From: Streptomyces cavernae
GTDB lineage: Bacteria; Actinomycetota; Actinomycetes; Streptomycetales; Streptomycetaceae
Assembly (NCBI RefSeq): GCF_004023625.1
Contig: NZ_RPDJ01000002.1
Span: 186,001 to 250,000 of the forward strand
Direction: 5' to 3'
Length of the DNA stretch: 64,000 nucleotides
Within the stretch, counting starts at the first letter, position 1, and each line of letters starts with the position of its first letter. Made by a program: the position numbers and the translations under genes. The notes below the pieces were generated by a model. It worked only from the letters and a program-made list of their open reading frames with translations. It ran no database searches and was not told where the DNA came from. Below, in pieces: positions 37,631 through 48,271 of this stretch.

Positions 37631-37728
37631 GCGCGCGATCATCCGTACCAGCGGTAACGTAAGTCAACGCCCCGGCATGAACGACCTGTTACGCGGTACG
37701 GGTTACGCGCCTTGTGCACGGTACGGAG

Positions 37729-37995
37729 CTACGCGCCTTCCTTCAGCACCTGTGAGATCAACTTCCGCTGTTCCTCCGTGAGCCGGGGATCCGAGCAGTA
37801 CACCGTCTTCCCGTCCACCGTGATCTGGTAGCTGAAACCGTCCGGAACGCCGATCGGCGGTGTCCCGCGGCTGTCGGCGACGGCCCGCTCGGCCAGGGCG
37901 TGCCACTCCTGGGCGTCGGCGCGCCCCGACGTCTCCACCGCGGCGGCACGCTCGACACCCGCGAAGCCGCCCGTGCGCTTCACCTGGATACGCAT
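37729..37995 (-). CDS. Emfourin-type protealysin inhibitor (putative)
   Basis: An 88-residue cytosolic protein: MRIQVKRTGGFAGVERAAAVET at the N-terminus, a helix around EWHALAERAVADS, then FSYQITVDGKTVYCSDPRLTEEQRKLISQVL. This layout and the N-terminal R-x-GGFAG motif match emfourin (M4in), the inhibitor paired with protealysin-like M4 peptidases. The gene lies 67 bp downstream of, and on the same strand as, such a peptidase. Inhibition here is inferred from family and pairing. Confidence 0.85.
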   Translation of the reverse strand: MRIQVKRTGGFAGVERAAAVETSGRADAQEWHALAERAVADSRGTPPIGVPDGFSYQITVDGKTVYCSDPRLTEEQRKLISQVLKEGA

Positions 37996-38062
37996 GAATC
38001 CTGTCTAGTACGAAAGCGTGTGACGGGCCACTCGGCTCGGTCCGACCGGTTACGGCCACTCA

Positions 38063-39148
38063 CTACAGCGTGCGCACCCCCACCTGCTCCCAGGCCTTCT
38101 GCACCGCCTCCAGTTCGTCGCCCTCGCCGAAGCGGGCGCGCGCGGCGGCGACGGTCAGGGTGGCGAAGTCGGGGAAGAGCGCGTCCGGCTGCAGCTCACC
38201 GCCGGTCAGCACGTCGTACCAGATCTGCCCGGCCCGTTCCCAGGCGTACCCGCCGAGTGCGGTGGCGACCAGGTAGAACGCGTGGTTGGGGATGCCGGAG
38301 TTGATGTGCACCCCGCCGTTGTCCCGCCCCGTGCGCACATAGTCGTCCATCGTGGCGGGCTGCGGGTCCTTGCCGAGGACGTCGTCGTCGTACGCCGTCC
38401 CGGGCGCCTTCATCGAGCGCAGCGCCTCCCCGGTGACGCGCTCCGCGAGCAGCCCCGCACCGATCAGCCAGTCGGCCTCGGCCGCGGTCTGGCCGAGCGT
38501 GTACTGCTTGATCAGCGAACCGAACACGTCCGAGACCGATTCGTTGAGCGCCCCCGACTGGCCGAAGTAGGCCAGGTTCGCGGTGTACTGCGTGACGCCG
38601 TGGGCGAGTTCGTGACCGATAACGTCGACCGGGATGGTGAAGTCGAGGAAGATCTCCCCGTCCCCGTCGCCGAACACCATCTGTTCGCCGTTCCAGAAGG
38701 CGTTGTTGTAGTCCTCGCCGTAGTGCACGGTCGCGTTCAGCGGCAGCCCCTCGGCGTTGATCGAGTTGCGTGCGTACGCCTTCAGGAACAGGTCGAAGGT
38801 GGCGCCGAGACCGGCGTAGGCGCGGTTGACGGTCGCGTCCTTGCCTGGCTTGTCACCCTCGCCGCGCACTCTCCTGCCGGGCAGGTCCGTCCGGTGCCTG
38901 GCGTCGTAGATGGTGCGCGGCGGTTCGTCCGCCGGGGCGCCCTCGGGCGGGGCGGGGGAGGGGGCGCCGATGACCGTGGTCAGCCGGCGGTGGGTGCGTT
39001 CGAAGGCGTCGCGTTCCAGGGTGCGCCGGGCGGGTCCGGCGAGCGCGGGGTCCTCGTGCCGGGCGAGCGTGTCCAGCACGTGGGGCGGCACGATGGTGCA
39101 GAAGACGGGCGCTACGGGCCCGGGGTGGGGGTCTGGGTTCGCGGTCAT
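38063..39148 (-). CDS. Protealysin-like M4 metallopeptidase
   Basis: A 361-residue thermolysin-fold enzyme. Zinc site HELAHG (HExxH) and NESVSDVFG (Glu ligand), plus GGVHINSGIPNHAFY (catalytic His region). There is no signal peptide, and the propeptide is short and begins with FCTIVPPHVLDTLA, the PPL-type motif of protealysins; thermolysins have a long FTP/PepSY prosequence. So it is probably cytosolic or exported without Sec. The emfourin-like gene follows. Family members act in bacterial interactions with host cells or competitors. Confidence 0.93.
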   Translation of the reverse strand: MTANPDPHPGPVAPVFCTIVPPHVLDTLARHEDPALAGPARRTLERDAFERTHRRLTTVIGAPSPAPPEGAPADEPPRTIYDARHRTDLPGRRVRGEGDKPGKDATVNRAYAGLGATFDLFLKAYARNSINAEGLPLNATVHYGEDYNNAFWNGEQMVFGDGDGEIFLDFTIPVDVIGHELAHGVTQYTANLAYFGQSGALNESVSDVFGSLIKQYTLGQTAAEADWLIGAGLLAERVTGEALRSMKAPGTAYDDDVLGKDPQPATMDDYVRTGRDNGGVHINSGIPNHAFYLVATALGGYAWERAGQIWYDVLTGGELQPDALFPDFATLTVAAARARFGEGDELEAVQKAWEQVGVRTL

Positions 39149-39394
39149 GTCCGGAACGTTTGCACTGAGTGAGGCGCTTGTCACTAGCTGCCACCGTGAT
39201 TGGTGAAATGGACGGATACGGTGGGTTGCGTTCCGTGTCGCTGTGCTACGGGTTGCCGTGCTGTCGATGGTTCCGGGCGCGCGGAACGTGACCTCGCACA
39301 CCTTTCAGTCGCCTTTGTCCTCTATGTAGGCCGGGTCCCGCATACTGAAACGGGCCCGCGTATTCGGCGTGCCTCGGCTAGCATGCGGAGCATC

Positions 39395-41265
<1,871 letters not shown>

Positions 41266-41282
41266 CCTGACCGGCTTCTTCC

Positions 41283-41317
41283 CCGGTCCCGTCCGCCCCG
41301 GAGGCGGGCGGGACCGG
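41283..41317 (+). terminator. Terminator hairpin after leuA
   Basis: CCGGTCCCGTCCGCC, a 5-base loop CCGGA, then GGCGGGCGGGACCGG: 14 of 15 pairs, 17 bases after the leuA stop, followed by GTCGTTT. The T run is short, as is common in high-GC organisms. Confidence 0.8.
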
Positions 41318-41433
41318 GTCGTTTACCGGCCATGTCACACACAGGGTCCGTCCGGGGTACTGACTCCGGATCGGCAATGTGGCTAACATCACGCCAGCGC
41401 GGCGATGTTGCCGCGGGGTTACGGAGGTGCGGC

Positions 41434-42177
41434 GTGACGACAGGACGACGGGAGCACAACGGCCTGGTTGCACATATCTCGGGCATTCCGGTTCAAGCCG
41501 CCCGTTCGATGCGCCGTGTCTCCCGCGTCCTCGGTGCGCGCACGGCGTGGACCGTCGTCGGCGACGGCGAGTTCTTCTGCCCGGGCTGCGGGGGCGACCG
41601 CAACTACCAGCGGCTGACCGGCCGCCGTCGCATCACCTTCCTCGGACTGCCCGTCCTGCCGCGCGGCGAGAGCGGGCCGGTCGTCGAATGCGCGGCCTGC
41701 CGCCACCACTACGGCACCGACGCCCTTGACCACCCCACCACCGTCCGCTTCTCGGCGATGCTCCGCGACGCCGTGCACACCGTCGCCCTCGCGATCCTCG
41801 CCGCGGGCGGCACCTGCTCGCGTCCCGCGCTGGAGACCGCGGCGTACACGGTCCGGCTCGCCGGCTTCGACGACTGCACCGAGGAACAGCTCAGCGCGCT
41901 GGTGGCGGCGCTGGAGGCGGACACCGGGCGGGTCCTGGGCGAGCCGTGCGCGGCGGGCCTCGCCATAGAGCTCCACGAGGCGCTGGACCCGCTGGCCCCG
42001 CACCTCGCTCCCACCGGCCGCGAGGCGATCCTGCTCCAGGGCGCCCGGATCGCCCTGGCCGACGGCCCCTACACGCCCGCCGAACGCGACGTCCTCGCCA
42101 CGGTCGGTGCCGCGCTGACGATCTGCTCGGAGGACGTCACCAGACTCCTCCTGGCGGCGGCGCGCACCCCGTCGTAG
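41434..42177 (+). CDS. Zinc-ribbon/TerB-like tellurite resistance family protein
   Basis: A 247-residue protein. An N-terminal zinc-ribbon-like part holds CPGCGG (~48) and CAACRHHYG (~86). From ~100 a helical TerB-like domain follows: LRDAVHTVALAILAAGG, YTVRLAGFDDCTEEQLSALVAALE, LLQGARIALADGPYTPAERDVLATVGAAL. TerB domains occur in membrane-linked stress systems, but no other ter gene is nearby. GTG at 41434 has GGAGG six bases before it. Confidence 0.85.
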   Translation: MTTGRREHNGLVAHISGIPVQAARSMRRVSRVLGARTAWTVVGDGEFFCPGCGGDRNYQRLTGRRRITFLGLPVLPRGESGPVVECAACRHHYGTDALDHPTTVRFSAMLRDAVHTVALAILAAGGTCSRPALETAAYTVRLAGFDDCTEEQLSALVAALEADTGRVLGEPCAAGLAIELHEALDPLAPHLAPTGREAILLQGARIALADGPYTPAERDVLATVGAALTICSEDVTRLLLAAARTPS

Positions 42178-42184
42178 ACGACCG

Positions 42185-42585
42185 CCCCCGCGGGCACCGC
42201 CGTGGCGCCCCCGCTGTGGTTCCGAGGCCCCGTGCGTCACGTGGCCGTGGTGCCGTGGCCCCGTCGCCTTGCCGTGGCCCCGCCGCTCCGTGTGGCCCCG
42301 TCGCCTTGCCGTGGCCCCGTGGTCGCTGCCGTGGTCCCGTCGCCCCGGTTCCGCCGCCCTGCTGTGGCCCCGGGCGCCCAGTGCTGTGGTCCCGTCCCGC
42401 TCCCCTGTTGTGGCCCCTGGCGCGCCGTGCCGCGGCCCCGTCGCCCTGCCGTCGCTCCGCCGCCCCCTGCCGTGGTCCCGTCGCCCCCGTGCCGCCGCCC
42501 TGCCGTGGCCCCTGGCGTCCGCTGCCATGGTCCCGTCGCCGCCGGCCGCCGCCCCTGCCGTAGTCGCCTTACTCCCGGGGGAGTA
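42185..42585. repeat. Degenerate GTGGCCCCGTCGCC-type tandem array
   Basis: The 531-bp gap 42178-42708 is dominated by imperfect iterations of a CCGTGGCCCCGTCGCC unit with roughly 15-, 24- and 27-base intervals, extremely C/G-biased by strand (C/T with G on the plus strand). No conserved frame is seen through it. Confidence 0.75.
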
Positions 42586-42667
42586 GAGCCCCCGGTCGGC
42601 CGCCCCTCGTAGTACGTCTCACCTCGCCCTCGAGCCCGACGCGTCGGCCACCGTGCGGCGGAAGTCT

Positions 42668-42689
42668 GGACGGTGTCCCAGGACCGTCC
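42668..42689. promoter_or_regulatory. Inverted repeat upstream of MMPL gene
   Basis: GGACGGT, eight bases, ACCGTCC: a perfect 7-bp inverted repeat 19 bp before the MMPL start. The neighbouring LuxR-type regulator or a TetR-type repressor elsewhere could bind here. Confidence 0.4.
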
Positions 42690-42708
42690 AGGATGGGAGG
42701 ACCCCGGC

Positions 42709-44820
42709 ATGGGGGCCGGAAACATGAGCGCCGGAAACATGAGCGCCGGGAAGACGAAGACGCGGGTACGGGGGCGTGGGGTGCCCTGGCTGGTGCTCGG
42801 GCTGTGGGTGGCCGTGCTCGCGGTGGTCGGGCCGTTCGCCGCGAAGCTTTCGGAGGTGCAGCAAGACGGGGCCGTGGACTACCTCCCGGCGAGCGCCGAC
42901 TCCACCCAGGTGGCCGAGATTCAGGACCGGTTGCCCGGCGGTGAGACCACCGAACTGGTCCTCGTCTACCACCGCGACGGCGGACTGACCACCACCGACA
43001 AGGACACCGCCGCCCGCCAGGTCGCCGAGATCGCCCGCGACAACCCGCTCACCGCGACCCCGCAGGGCGTGCCGTCGAAGGACGGGACCACCCTGATGTA
43101 CCCGGTCGCCAGCAACGAACCCGGCACCGACGAGAAACTCCGCGACGAGTTCGTGAACGCGGTACGGGACGTCGCCCGCGGCCAGGACGGCCTCAGCGTC
43201 GACGTCGGCGGACCCGGGGCGCTCGCCACCGACGCCAGTGAGGTCTACAACGCCCTCGGCGGCCCGCTGCTCTACACCACCGTCGCCGTGGTCGCCGTCC
43301 TGCTGATCATCATCTACCGCAGCCCGCTGCTGTGGCTCGTCCCGCTCGTCGTCGCCGGCATCGCCGACTACCTCTCGATGGGCGTCGCCTACGGGCTCAA
43401 CCAGGCCTTCGGCACCACCGTCTCCGGCCAGAGCTCGGGCGTGATGACGATCCTCGTCTTCGGCGCCGGCACCGACTACGCGCTGCTGCTCGTCTCCCGC
43501 TACCGGGAGGAACTCCGGCGCATCGAGCGGCCCCTCGACGCCATGCTGGCCGCCCTGCGCGGCTGCGGGCCCGCCGTGCTCGCCTCCTGCGGGACCGTCG
43601 CCGCGGGCCTGATGTGCCTGCTCGCCGCCGACCTCAACAGCAGTCGGGGCATGGGCCCGCTGGGCACGGTCGGGGTGCTGTGCGCGCTCGTCGCGATGCT
43701 GACACTGCTGCCCGCGCTCCTGGTGCTGTTCGGCCGCCGTGTGTTCTGGCCGCTCGTACCGGTGTACGGGAGCACGCCCAAGGAGCGGCGGAGCCTGTTC
43801 GCGGCGATGGGCTCCTCCGCCGGACGCAGGCCCCGCACCGTGCTCGCCGGCGGTGCCCTGCTGCTCGGCGTGCTCGCCCTCGGAACCCTCAACCTGCCGG
43901 GGACCCTCAAACAGGAGGACTCCTTCGTCGACAGGCCCGACTCGGTCGCCGCGATGGAGACGCTCGCCACGGCCTATCCCGGGCAGAGCACCCAGCCGAT
44001 CACCGTGATCACCCCGACCGGGAAGGCGGACGACACCCTGGCCGCCGTCCGGTCACAGGCGGGAGTCGCCGACGCCGAGCGCGGACGCAGCGGCGGAGGC
44101 TGGACGGAGATCTCCGTCGTCGCCGAGGCCGCGCCCCAGTCGGCGGCGGAGACCGCCACGATCAAGGCGCTGCGGGCCGGTCTCGACGGCTCCTACGTCG
44201 GCGGGCCGAGCGCCGAGCAGCTCGACCTCGAGGAAACCAACGACCGCGACACCGCCATCGTCGTGCCGATCGTCCTCGTCTCCGTGCTGCTGATCCTGGT
44301 GGCCCTGCTGCGGAGCCTGGTCGCGCCGCTGCTGCTGGTGGCCGCCGTGGTCGCCGTGTGGGGGGCCTCCCTGGGGATCGCCGGGCTGGTGTTCGGGCCG
44401 GTCCTCGGCTTCGAGGGGACCGATCCGGGGCTCGGACTGCTGTCCTTCGTCTTCCTGGTCGCGCTCGGGGTGGACTACGGGATCTTCCTCATGCACCGGA
44501 TGCGCGAGGAGTCCCTCACCGGGGCCGCGCCCACGGCCGCCGCACTGACCGCGCTGCGCACCACCGGCGGGGTCATCGCCTCCGCGGGACTCGTCCTCGC
44601 CGCCACCTTCGCGGTGCTGACCAACATGGGGCTGGTGCAACTCGTCGAACTCGGCTTCGTGATCGCCGCGGGCGTCCTGCTCGACACGTTCCTCGTCCGG
44701 ACGTACCTGGTGACCAGCGCGAGTGTGGCGCTGGGGCGGAAGGTGTGGTGGCCGGGACCGCTGTCACGGGCGCCGGAGCCGGAACCGCTGCGGCCGGAGC
44801 GCCAGCCCGAGCCCGTGTGA
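42709..44820 (+). CDS. MMPL/RND-family transporter
   Basis: A 703-residue membrane protein with about 11-12 hydrophobic segments in two halves, each led by a large extracytoplasmic loop. The paired cytoplasmic motifs GAGTDYALLLVSRYREEL and ALGVDYGIFLMHRMREE are MMPL marks. Actinobacterial members export lipids, pigments or drugs. ATG at 42709 has GGGAGG eight bases before it. The N-terminus repeats GNMSAG. A hairpin and then a two-component system follow, which probably controls it. Confidence 0.92.
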   Translation: MGAGNMSAGNMSAGKTKTRVRGRGVPWLVLGLWVAVLAVVGPFAAKLSEVQQDGAVDYLPASADSTQVAEIQDRLPGGETTELVLVYHRDGGLTTTDKDTAARQVAEIARDNPLTATPQGVPSKDGTTLMYPVASNEPGTDEKLRDEFVNAVRDVARGQDGLSVDVGGPGALATDASEVYNALGGPLLYTTVAVVAVLLIIIYRSPLLWLVPLVVAGIADYLSMGVAYGLNQAFGTTVSGQSSGVMTILVFGAGTDYALLLVSRYREELRRIERPLDAMLAALRGCGPAVLASCGTVAAGLMCLLAADLNSSRGMGPLGTVGVLCALVAMLTLLPALLVLFGRRVFWPLVPVYGSTPKERRSLFAAMGSSAGRRPRTVLAGGALLLGVLALGTLNLPGTLKQEDSFVDRPDSVAAMETLATAYPGQSTQPITVITPTGKADDTLAAVRSQAGVADAERGRSGGGWTEISVVAEAAPQSAAETATIKALRAGLDGSYVGGPSAEQLDLEETNDRDTAIVVPIVLVSVLLILVALLRSLVAPLLLVAAVVAVWGASLGIAGLVFGPVLGFEGTDPGLGLLSFVFLVALGVDYGIFLMHRMREESLTGAAPTAAALTALRTTGGVIASAGLVLAATFAVLTNMGLVQLVELGFVIAAGVLLDTFLVRTYLVTSASVALGRKVWWPGPLSRAPEPEPLRPERQPEPV

Positions 44821-44828
44821 ACCGTCGT

Positions 44829-44854
44829 GCGCCCCTCCCCTCCCGGAGGGGCGC
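44829..44854 (+). terminator. Hairpin between MMPL and kinase genes
   Basis: GCGCCCCTCC, loop CCTCCC, GGAGGGGCGC: ten perfect pairs beginning nine bases after the MMPL stop. It may end most MMPL transcripts or act as an intercistronic stabiliser, since the kinase starts 23 bases later. Confidence 0.6.
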
Positions 44855-44876
44855 GTTCCTCGCAGAGGATGAGCCC

Positions 44877-46238
44877 GTGCAGGACACAACGAAAACGGCG
44901 TGGCACCGCCGGGGCGAACGCATCATGGCGGCGATCAACCGCGACCCCAGGACCACTCCGTACGCCATCCGCAACGACGCCCTGCTCGCCGCCGCTCTGG
45001 CCGTGGCGGCCGTGTGCCTGGCCCTGGTCACCGACAAGGGCCGCCAACCGGATGTGCTCGGCTGGGCGCTGCTGTCAGCGGTGCACGTGCCGATCGTCGG
45101 GCGGCGGCGCCACCCGATGCTCGTCCTGGTGGCGATGGTGGCGCTGGTCGCGCCGTACCACGCGCTCGACAACAACCACGCCGCGCCCATCCCCGCGACA
45201 ATGACGGTGCTCTACACGGTCGCGGCGACCGGCACGGCACGCCGTACGCTGCTCACCGGCGCCACCGTCCTCGGCGTGACACTGATCATCAACGCCCGCA
45301 CCAACCCCGACGGCGTGCTGGAGGTCCTGCGGATCTCCGGCTGGGTCATCGCCGTCCTCTTCTGCGGCATGAGCGTCCGCTTCTACCGCGAGTATGTCGC
45401 CGCCATCGTCGAACGCGCCGAACGCGCCGAACGCACCCGCGAGGAGGAGGCACGCAGGAGGGTCGCCGAGGAACGCCTCCGGATCGCCCGGGACCTGCAC
45501 GACCTGCTCGCCCACTCCATCACCCTCATCGGCGTGCAGACCTCCGTCGCCGCGCACGTCCTGGCCGCCGACCCGGAGCGGCTGGACCGGGTGGCGGTGG
45601 CGCGGGCGCTGGACGACATCGCGGACACCTGCCGTACCGCGCGCGGTGAACTCCGCGCCACGCTGGAGGTGTTGCGGGAAGCCTCCGGCGACCACGACCC
45701 GGGTCGCGAGCCGTTGCCCGGTCTCGACGGCATCGCGGACCTGGTGGCGGCGGCCCGCACCGGGGGTGCGAAGGTGGAGGTGTCGACCGACGTGGCCAAG
45801 GCACCGCCCGCGGTGGGCGCCGCGGCCTACCGGATCGTGCAGGAGGCCCTGACCAACGCCGTACGGCACGGCGGCCCGGAGGTACCGGTACGGGTGGAAC
45901 TCCGGTCGGAGGCGGGGGCGTTGAGGGTGCGGGTCACGGACGACGGCACCGGCACCGGCTCCGGTTCCGGCCGCGGCTCCGGTTCCGGCCGCGGCTCTGG
46001 TCCTGGCCGCGGCTCTGGTCCTGGCCCCGGCTCTGGTTCTGGCCCCGGCACCGGTACCGGCTCCGGCCCGGGTCCCGGCACCGCGGGGACCGCGCCCGGC
46101 CGCGGGTTCGGTCTGACGGGCATGCGGGAACGGGCGCGCAGCGTGAACGGCACGCTGGAGGCGGGCCCGCGGGCGGAGGGGGGATTCGAGGTGGTGGCTT
46201 TACTGCCGGTCGCGCACGCCGGGGGAGAGGCCCGCTGA
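44877..46238 (+). CDS. NarL-type sensor histidine kinase with Gly/Ser-rich insertion
   Basis: A 453-residue kinase with about five N-terminal membrane segments (~25-160), coiled coil, HisKA_3 (RLRIARDLHDLLAHSITLIGVQ; phospho-His) and an HATPase domain (YRIVQEALTNAVRHG N-box; VTDDGTG; GFGLTGMRERA). Between the last two lies a ~45-residue GSGSGRGSGPG-type low-complexity insertion in the ATP-lid region, encoded by ~18-bp DNA repeats at 45950-46085. GTG at 44877 has GAGGA eight bases upstream. Stop overlaps the regulator ATG by one base (TGATG). Confidence 0.92.
   Translation: MQDTTKTAWHRRGERIMAAINRDPRTTPYAIRNDALLAAALAVAAVCLALVTDKGRQPDVLGWALLSAVHVPIVGRRRHPMLVLVAMVALVAPYHALDNNHAAPIPATMTVLYTVAATGTARRTLLTGATVLGVTLIINARTNPDGVLEVLRISGWVIAVLFCGMSVRFYREYVAAIVERAERAERTREEEARRRVAEERLRIARDLHDLLAHSITLIGVQTSVAAHVLAADPERLDRVAVARALDDIADTCRTARGELRATLEVLREASGDHDPGREPLPGLDGIADLVAAARTGGAKVEVSTDVAKAPPAVGAAAYRIVQEALTNAVRHGGPEVPVRVELRSEAGALRVRVTDDGTGTGSGSGRGSGSGRGSGPGRGSGPGPGSGSGPGTGTGSGPGPGTAGTAPGRGFGLTGMRERARSVNGTLEAGPRAEGGFEVVALLPVAHAGGEAR
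45950..46085 (+). repeat. ~18-bp in-gene repeats (Gly/Ser-rich insertion)
   Basis: Iterations of GGCTCCGGTTCCGGCCGC, drifting to GGCTCTGGTCCTGGCCGC and then to CCCGGC forms, all in frame. They lengthen the ATP lid of the kinase without breaking the reading frame. Confidence 0.8.
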
Positions 46239-46903
46239 TGCCGATCAGAGTGCTCCTCGCCGACGACCAGACCCTCGTGCGCGCCGCCTTCGCCATGCTC
46301 GTCGAGTCCGCCCCGGACATGGAGGTCGTCGCGCAGGCGGCCACCGGCCGTGAGGCGCTCGAGCTGGCGCGCAGCGCACGGGCCGATCTCGTGGTCATGG
46401 ACATCCGCATGCCCGACCTCGACGGAATCGAGGCGACCCGGCTGATCGCGGCCGACGAGGACCTCGCCGGGGTCAGGGTCCTGGTGCTCACCACGTACGA
46501 CACCGACGAGCACATCGTGGAGGCACTGCGCGCCGGTGCCTCCGGTTTCCTGGTCAAGGACACCAGACCGGCCGAACTCCTCGATGCCATCCGTACGGTG
46601 GCGGCGGGCGACTCCCTGCTCTCGCCGGGCCCCACGGCCCGCCTCATCGCCCGCCTGCTGCGCAGCCCCTCGGCCCCTCGGCCCGACGCCGGCCCCGACG
46701 GCCTCACCGCACGGGAACGGGAGGTACTGACGCTGGTCGCACGCGGCCTCAACAACACGGAGATCGCCGACAGCCTGGGCCTCAGTCCGCTCACCGCGAA
46801 GACCCATGTGAGCCGCGTCATGGGCAAACTCGGCGTCCGCGACCGGGCCCAACTCGTCATCGTGGCGTACGAGTCGGGGCTGGTCACGCCGGGCGCGACC
46901 TGA
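46238..46903 (+). CDS. LuxR/NarL family response regulator
   Basis: A 221-residue regulator. Receiver (~1-120): VLLADDQTLVR, phospho-acceptor DLVVMDIRMPDLDG, VLVLTTYDTDE, FLVKDTRP. The C-terminal LuxR-type HTH (~155-215) has LTAREREVLTLVARGLNNTEIADSLGLSPLTAKTHVSRVMGKLGV. It overlaps the kinase stop by one base, so it is the cognate partner, likely acting on the MMPL promoter or elsewhere. Confidence 0.95.
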   Translation: MPIRVLLADDQTLVRAAFAMLVESAPDMEVVAQAATGREALELARSARADLVVMDIRMPDLDGIEATRLIAADEDLAGVRVLVLTTYDTDEHIVEALRAGASGFLVKDTRPAELLDAIRTVAAGDSLLSPGPTARLIARLLRSPSAPRPDAGPDGLTAREREVLTLVARGLNNTEIADSLGLSPLTAKTHVSRVMGKLGVRDRAQLVIVAYESGLVTPGAT

Positions 46904-46995
46904 GGGCCCACGTCCGAACCCGTACACGGGCCCCACCTGTAAACAGGCTCACCTGTACACGGGCCCACCCGGGGCACAGACTCCGAGGGAACCAA

Positions 46996-47922
46996 CTACA
47001 ACAGCCCTGCCCCCGCCAGGTACTTCGCCACCCGCTCCACCTCGTCCGGCGACAACTGCACCTGCGGCTCCGCCGTCGCCGGGCAGGCGATGACGCCCCG
47101 CAGGTGCAGTGCCGCCTTGAAGGCTCCGAGCGCCGAGGAACTGCCGCCCATACGGGCCGGGTCGCCCACGCCGACCATGCCGAACAGGGCGCACAGGCGC
47201 TCCTGTTCGGCCCGCGCCTGCGCCCAGTCGCCCGCGCGGGCGTACTCGTGGAGGCGTACGAAGCCGTGCGGGTCGACGTTGCCGAGGCCGGGGACCACCC
47301 CGTCGGCGCCCATCGCGAGAGCCGCGTCGACGACCACCTCCGAGCCCGTGAGCACGCTGAAGCCCTCGATCGCGCGGGCGCCGAGGACCACCCGGCGGAA
47401 GCCGCCCTCGTCGCCGCTGGAGTCCTTCAGCCCGGCCAGGACACCGTCGGCGGCCAACTGAAGGACCAGGTCGGCGGGGAGCTTGGTGTGCACCGAGACG
47501 GGGATGTCGTAGGCGAACACCGGTACCGGGGACGTCCCGGCGACCAGCCGGTAGTGGCGGGCGATCTCCGCCGGGTGGGTGCGCGTGTAGAAGGGCGCCG
47601 TCACGACGACCGCGTCGGCGCCCGCCGCCGTCACCGAGCGGACGTGGTCCAGCACCCGGGGCGTGGTCATGTCGATCGCCCCGGCCAGCACGGGGAGCCG
47701 GCCGGCCACGTGCGCGGTCACCGCCTCCACCACCGTCCTGCGGTGCAGGTCCGTGAGGTACGCCGCCTCCGATGACGAACCGAGCACGAACAGCCCGTGC
47801 ACCCCCGCGTCCATCAGATGGTCGACCAGCCTGATGAGCGACGGGACGTCCACCTCGCGATCCGGTGTCAGCGGGGTGCAGACGGGCGGGACGACACCGG
47901 TCAGCGGGGTGGGCAGAGTCAT
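46996..47922 (-). CDS. Dihydrodipicolinate synthase/N-acetylneuraminate lyase family aldolase
   Basis: A 308-residue class I aldolase barrel: GVVPPVCTPLTPDREVD, VLGSSSEAAYLTDLHR (GxxGE-like motif with S), VVTAPFYTRTHPAEI, VFAYDIPVSV (Tyr), and Schiff-base Lys in VLAGLKDSSGD. The GSSSE in place of the usual GTTGE suggests it is not a true DapA; it may be a catabolic 2-keto-acid lyase. ATG at 47922 has AGGGAG upstream. Confidence 0.88.
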   Translation of the reverse strand: MTLPTPLTGVVPPVCTPLTPDREVDVPSLIRLVDHLMDAGVHGLFVLGSSSEAAYLTDLHRRTVVEAVTAHVAGRLPVLAGAIDMTTPRVLDHVRSVTAAGADAVVVTAPFYTRTHPAEIARHYRLVAGTSPVPVFAYDIPVSVHTKLPADLVLQLAADGVLAGLKDSSGDEGGFRRVVLGARAIEGFSVLTGSEVVVDAALAMGADGVVPGLGNVDPHGFVRLHEYARAGDWAQARAEQERLCALFGMVGVGDPARMGGSSSALGAFKAALHLRGVIACPATAEPQVQLSPDEVERVAKYLAGAGLL

Positions 47923-47952
47923 GCGCGCTCCCTGGTCTTTCCTGGTCTGGGC

Positions 47953-47982
47953 TCCGGGTCCGGGTCCGGGTCCGGGTCCGGG
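47953..47982. repeat. GGGTCC hexanucleotide repeat, about 4-5 units
   Basis: Simple tandem GGGTCC units lie 31 bp upstream of the lyase start. The 349-bp gap 47923-48271 has no further recognised feature. Confidence 0.8.
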
Positions 47983-48271
47983 GCCGTCCGGGCCCGGGGG
48001 CTTCCCGCTCAGTCCGGGCGAGGAGTTCCCGTGTCGGCGGACGTTCCCCCAGGATGGTGGCACCCGTACCGGCGCCCGAGCCCGACCGACGCGGCCGGGA
48101 AGTCCGGCGTGACCAGTTGCGACGCGGAGCACCGCCGCTTCCGGTCCGGCAGGGCCGGGCAGGCGCGTGCACCCGCTCGCGGCGCGGAGCACCGGATCGC
48201 CTGGTCCCGGCGCGCGGCCGAGAAGCTGTCGCGCGGGTCCGCACCACGGAGTGCCGGGCCTCGGCAGGAAG

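Noticed and set aside
43332..44876. Upstream extension of the kinase frame through the MMPL gene
   Set aside because: It overlaps the MMPL gene in another frame and has no domain; the kinase starts at GTG 44877.
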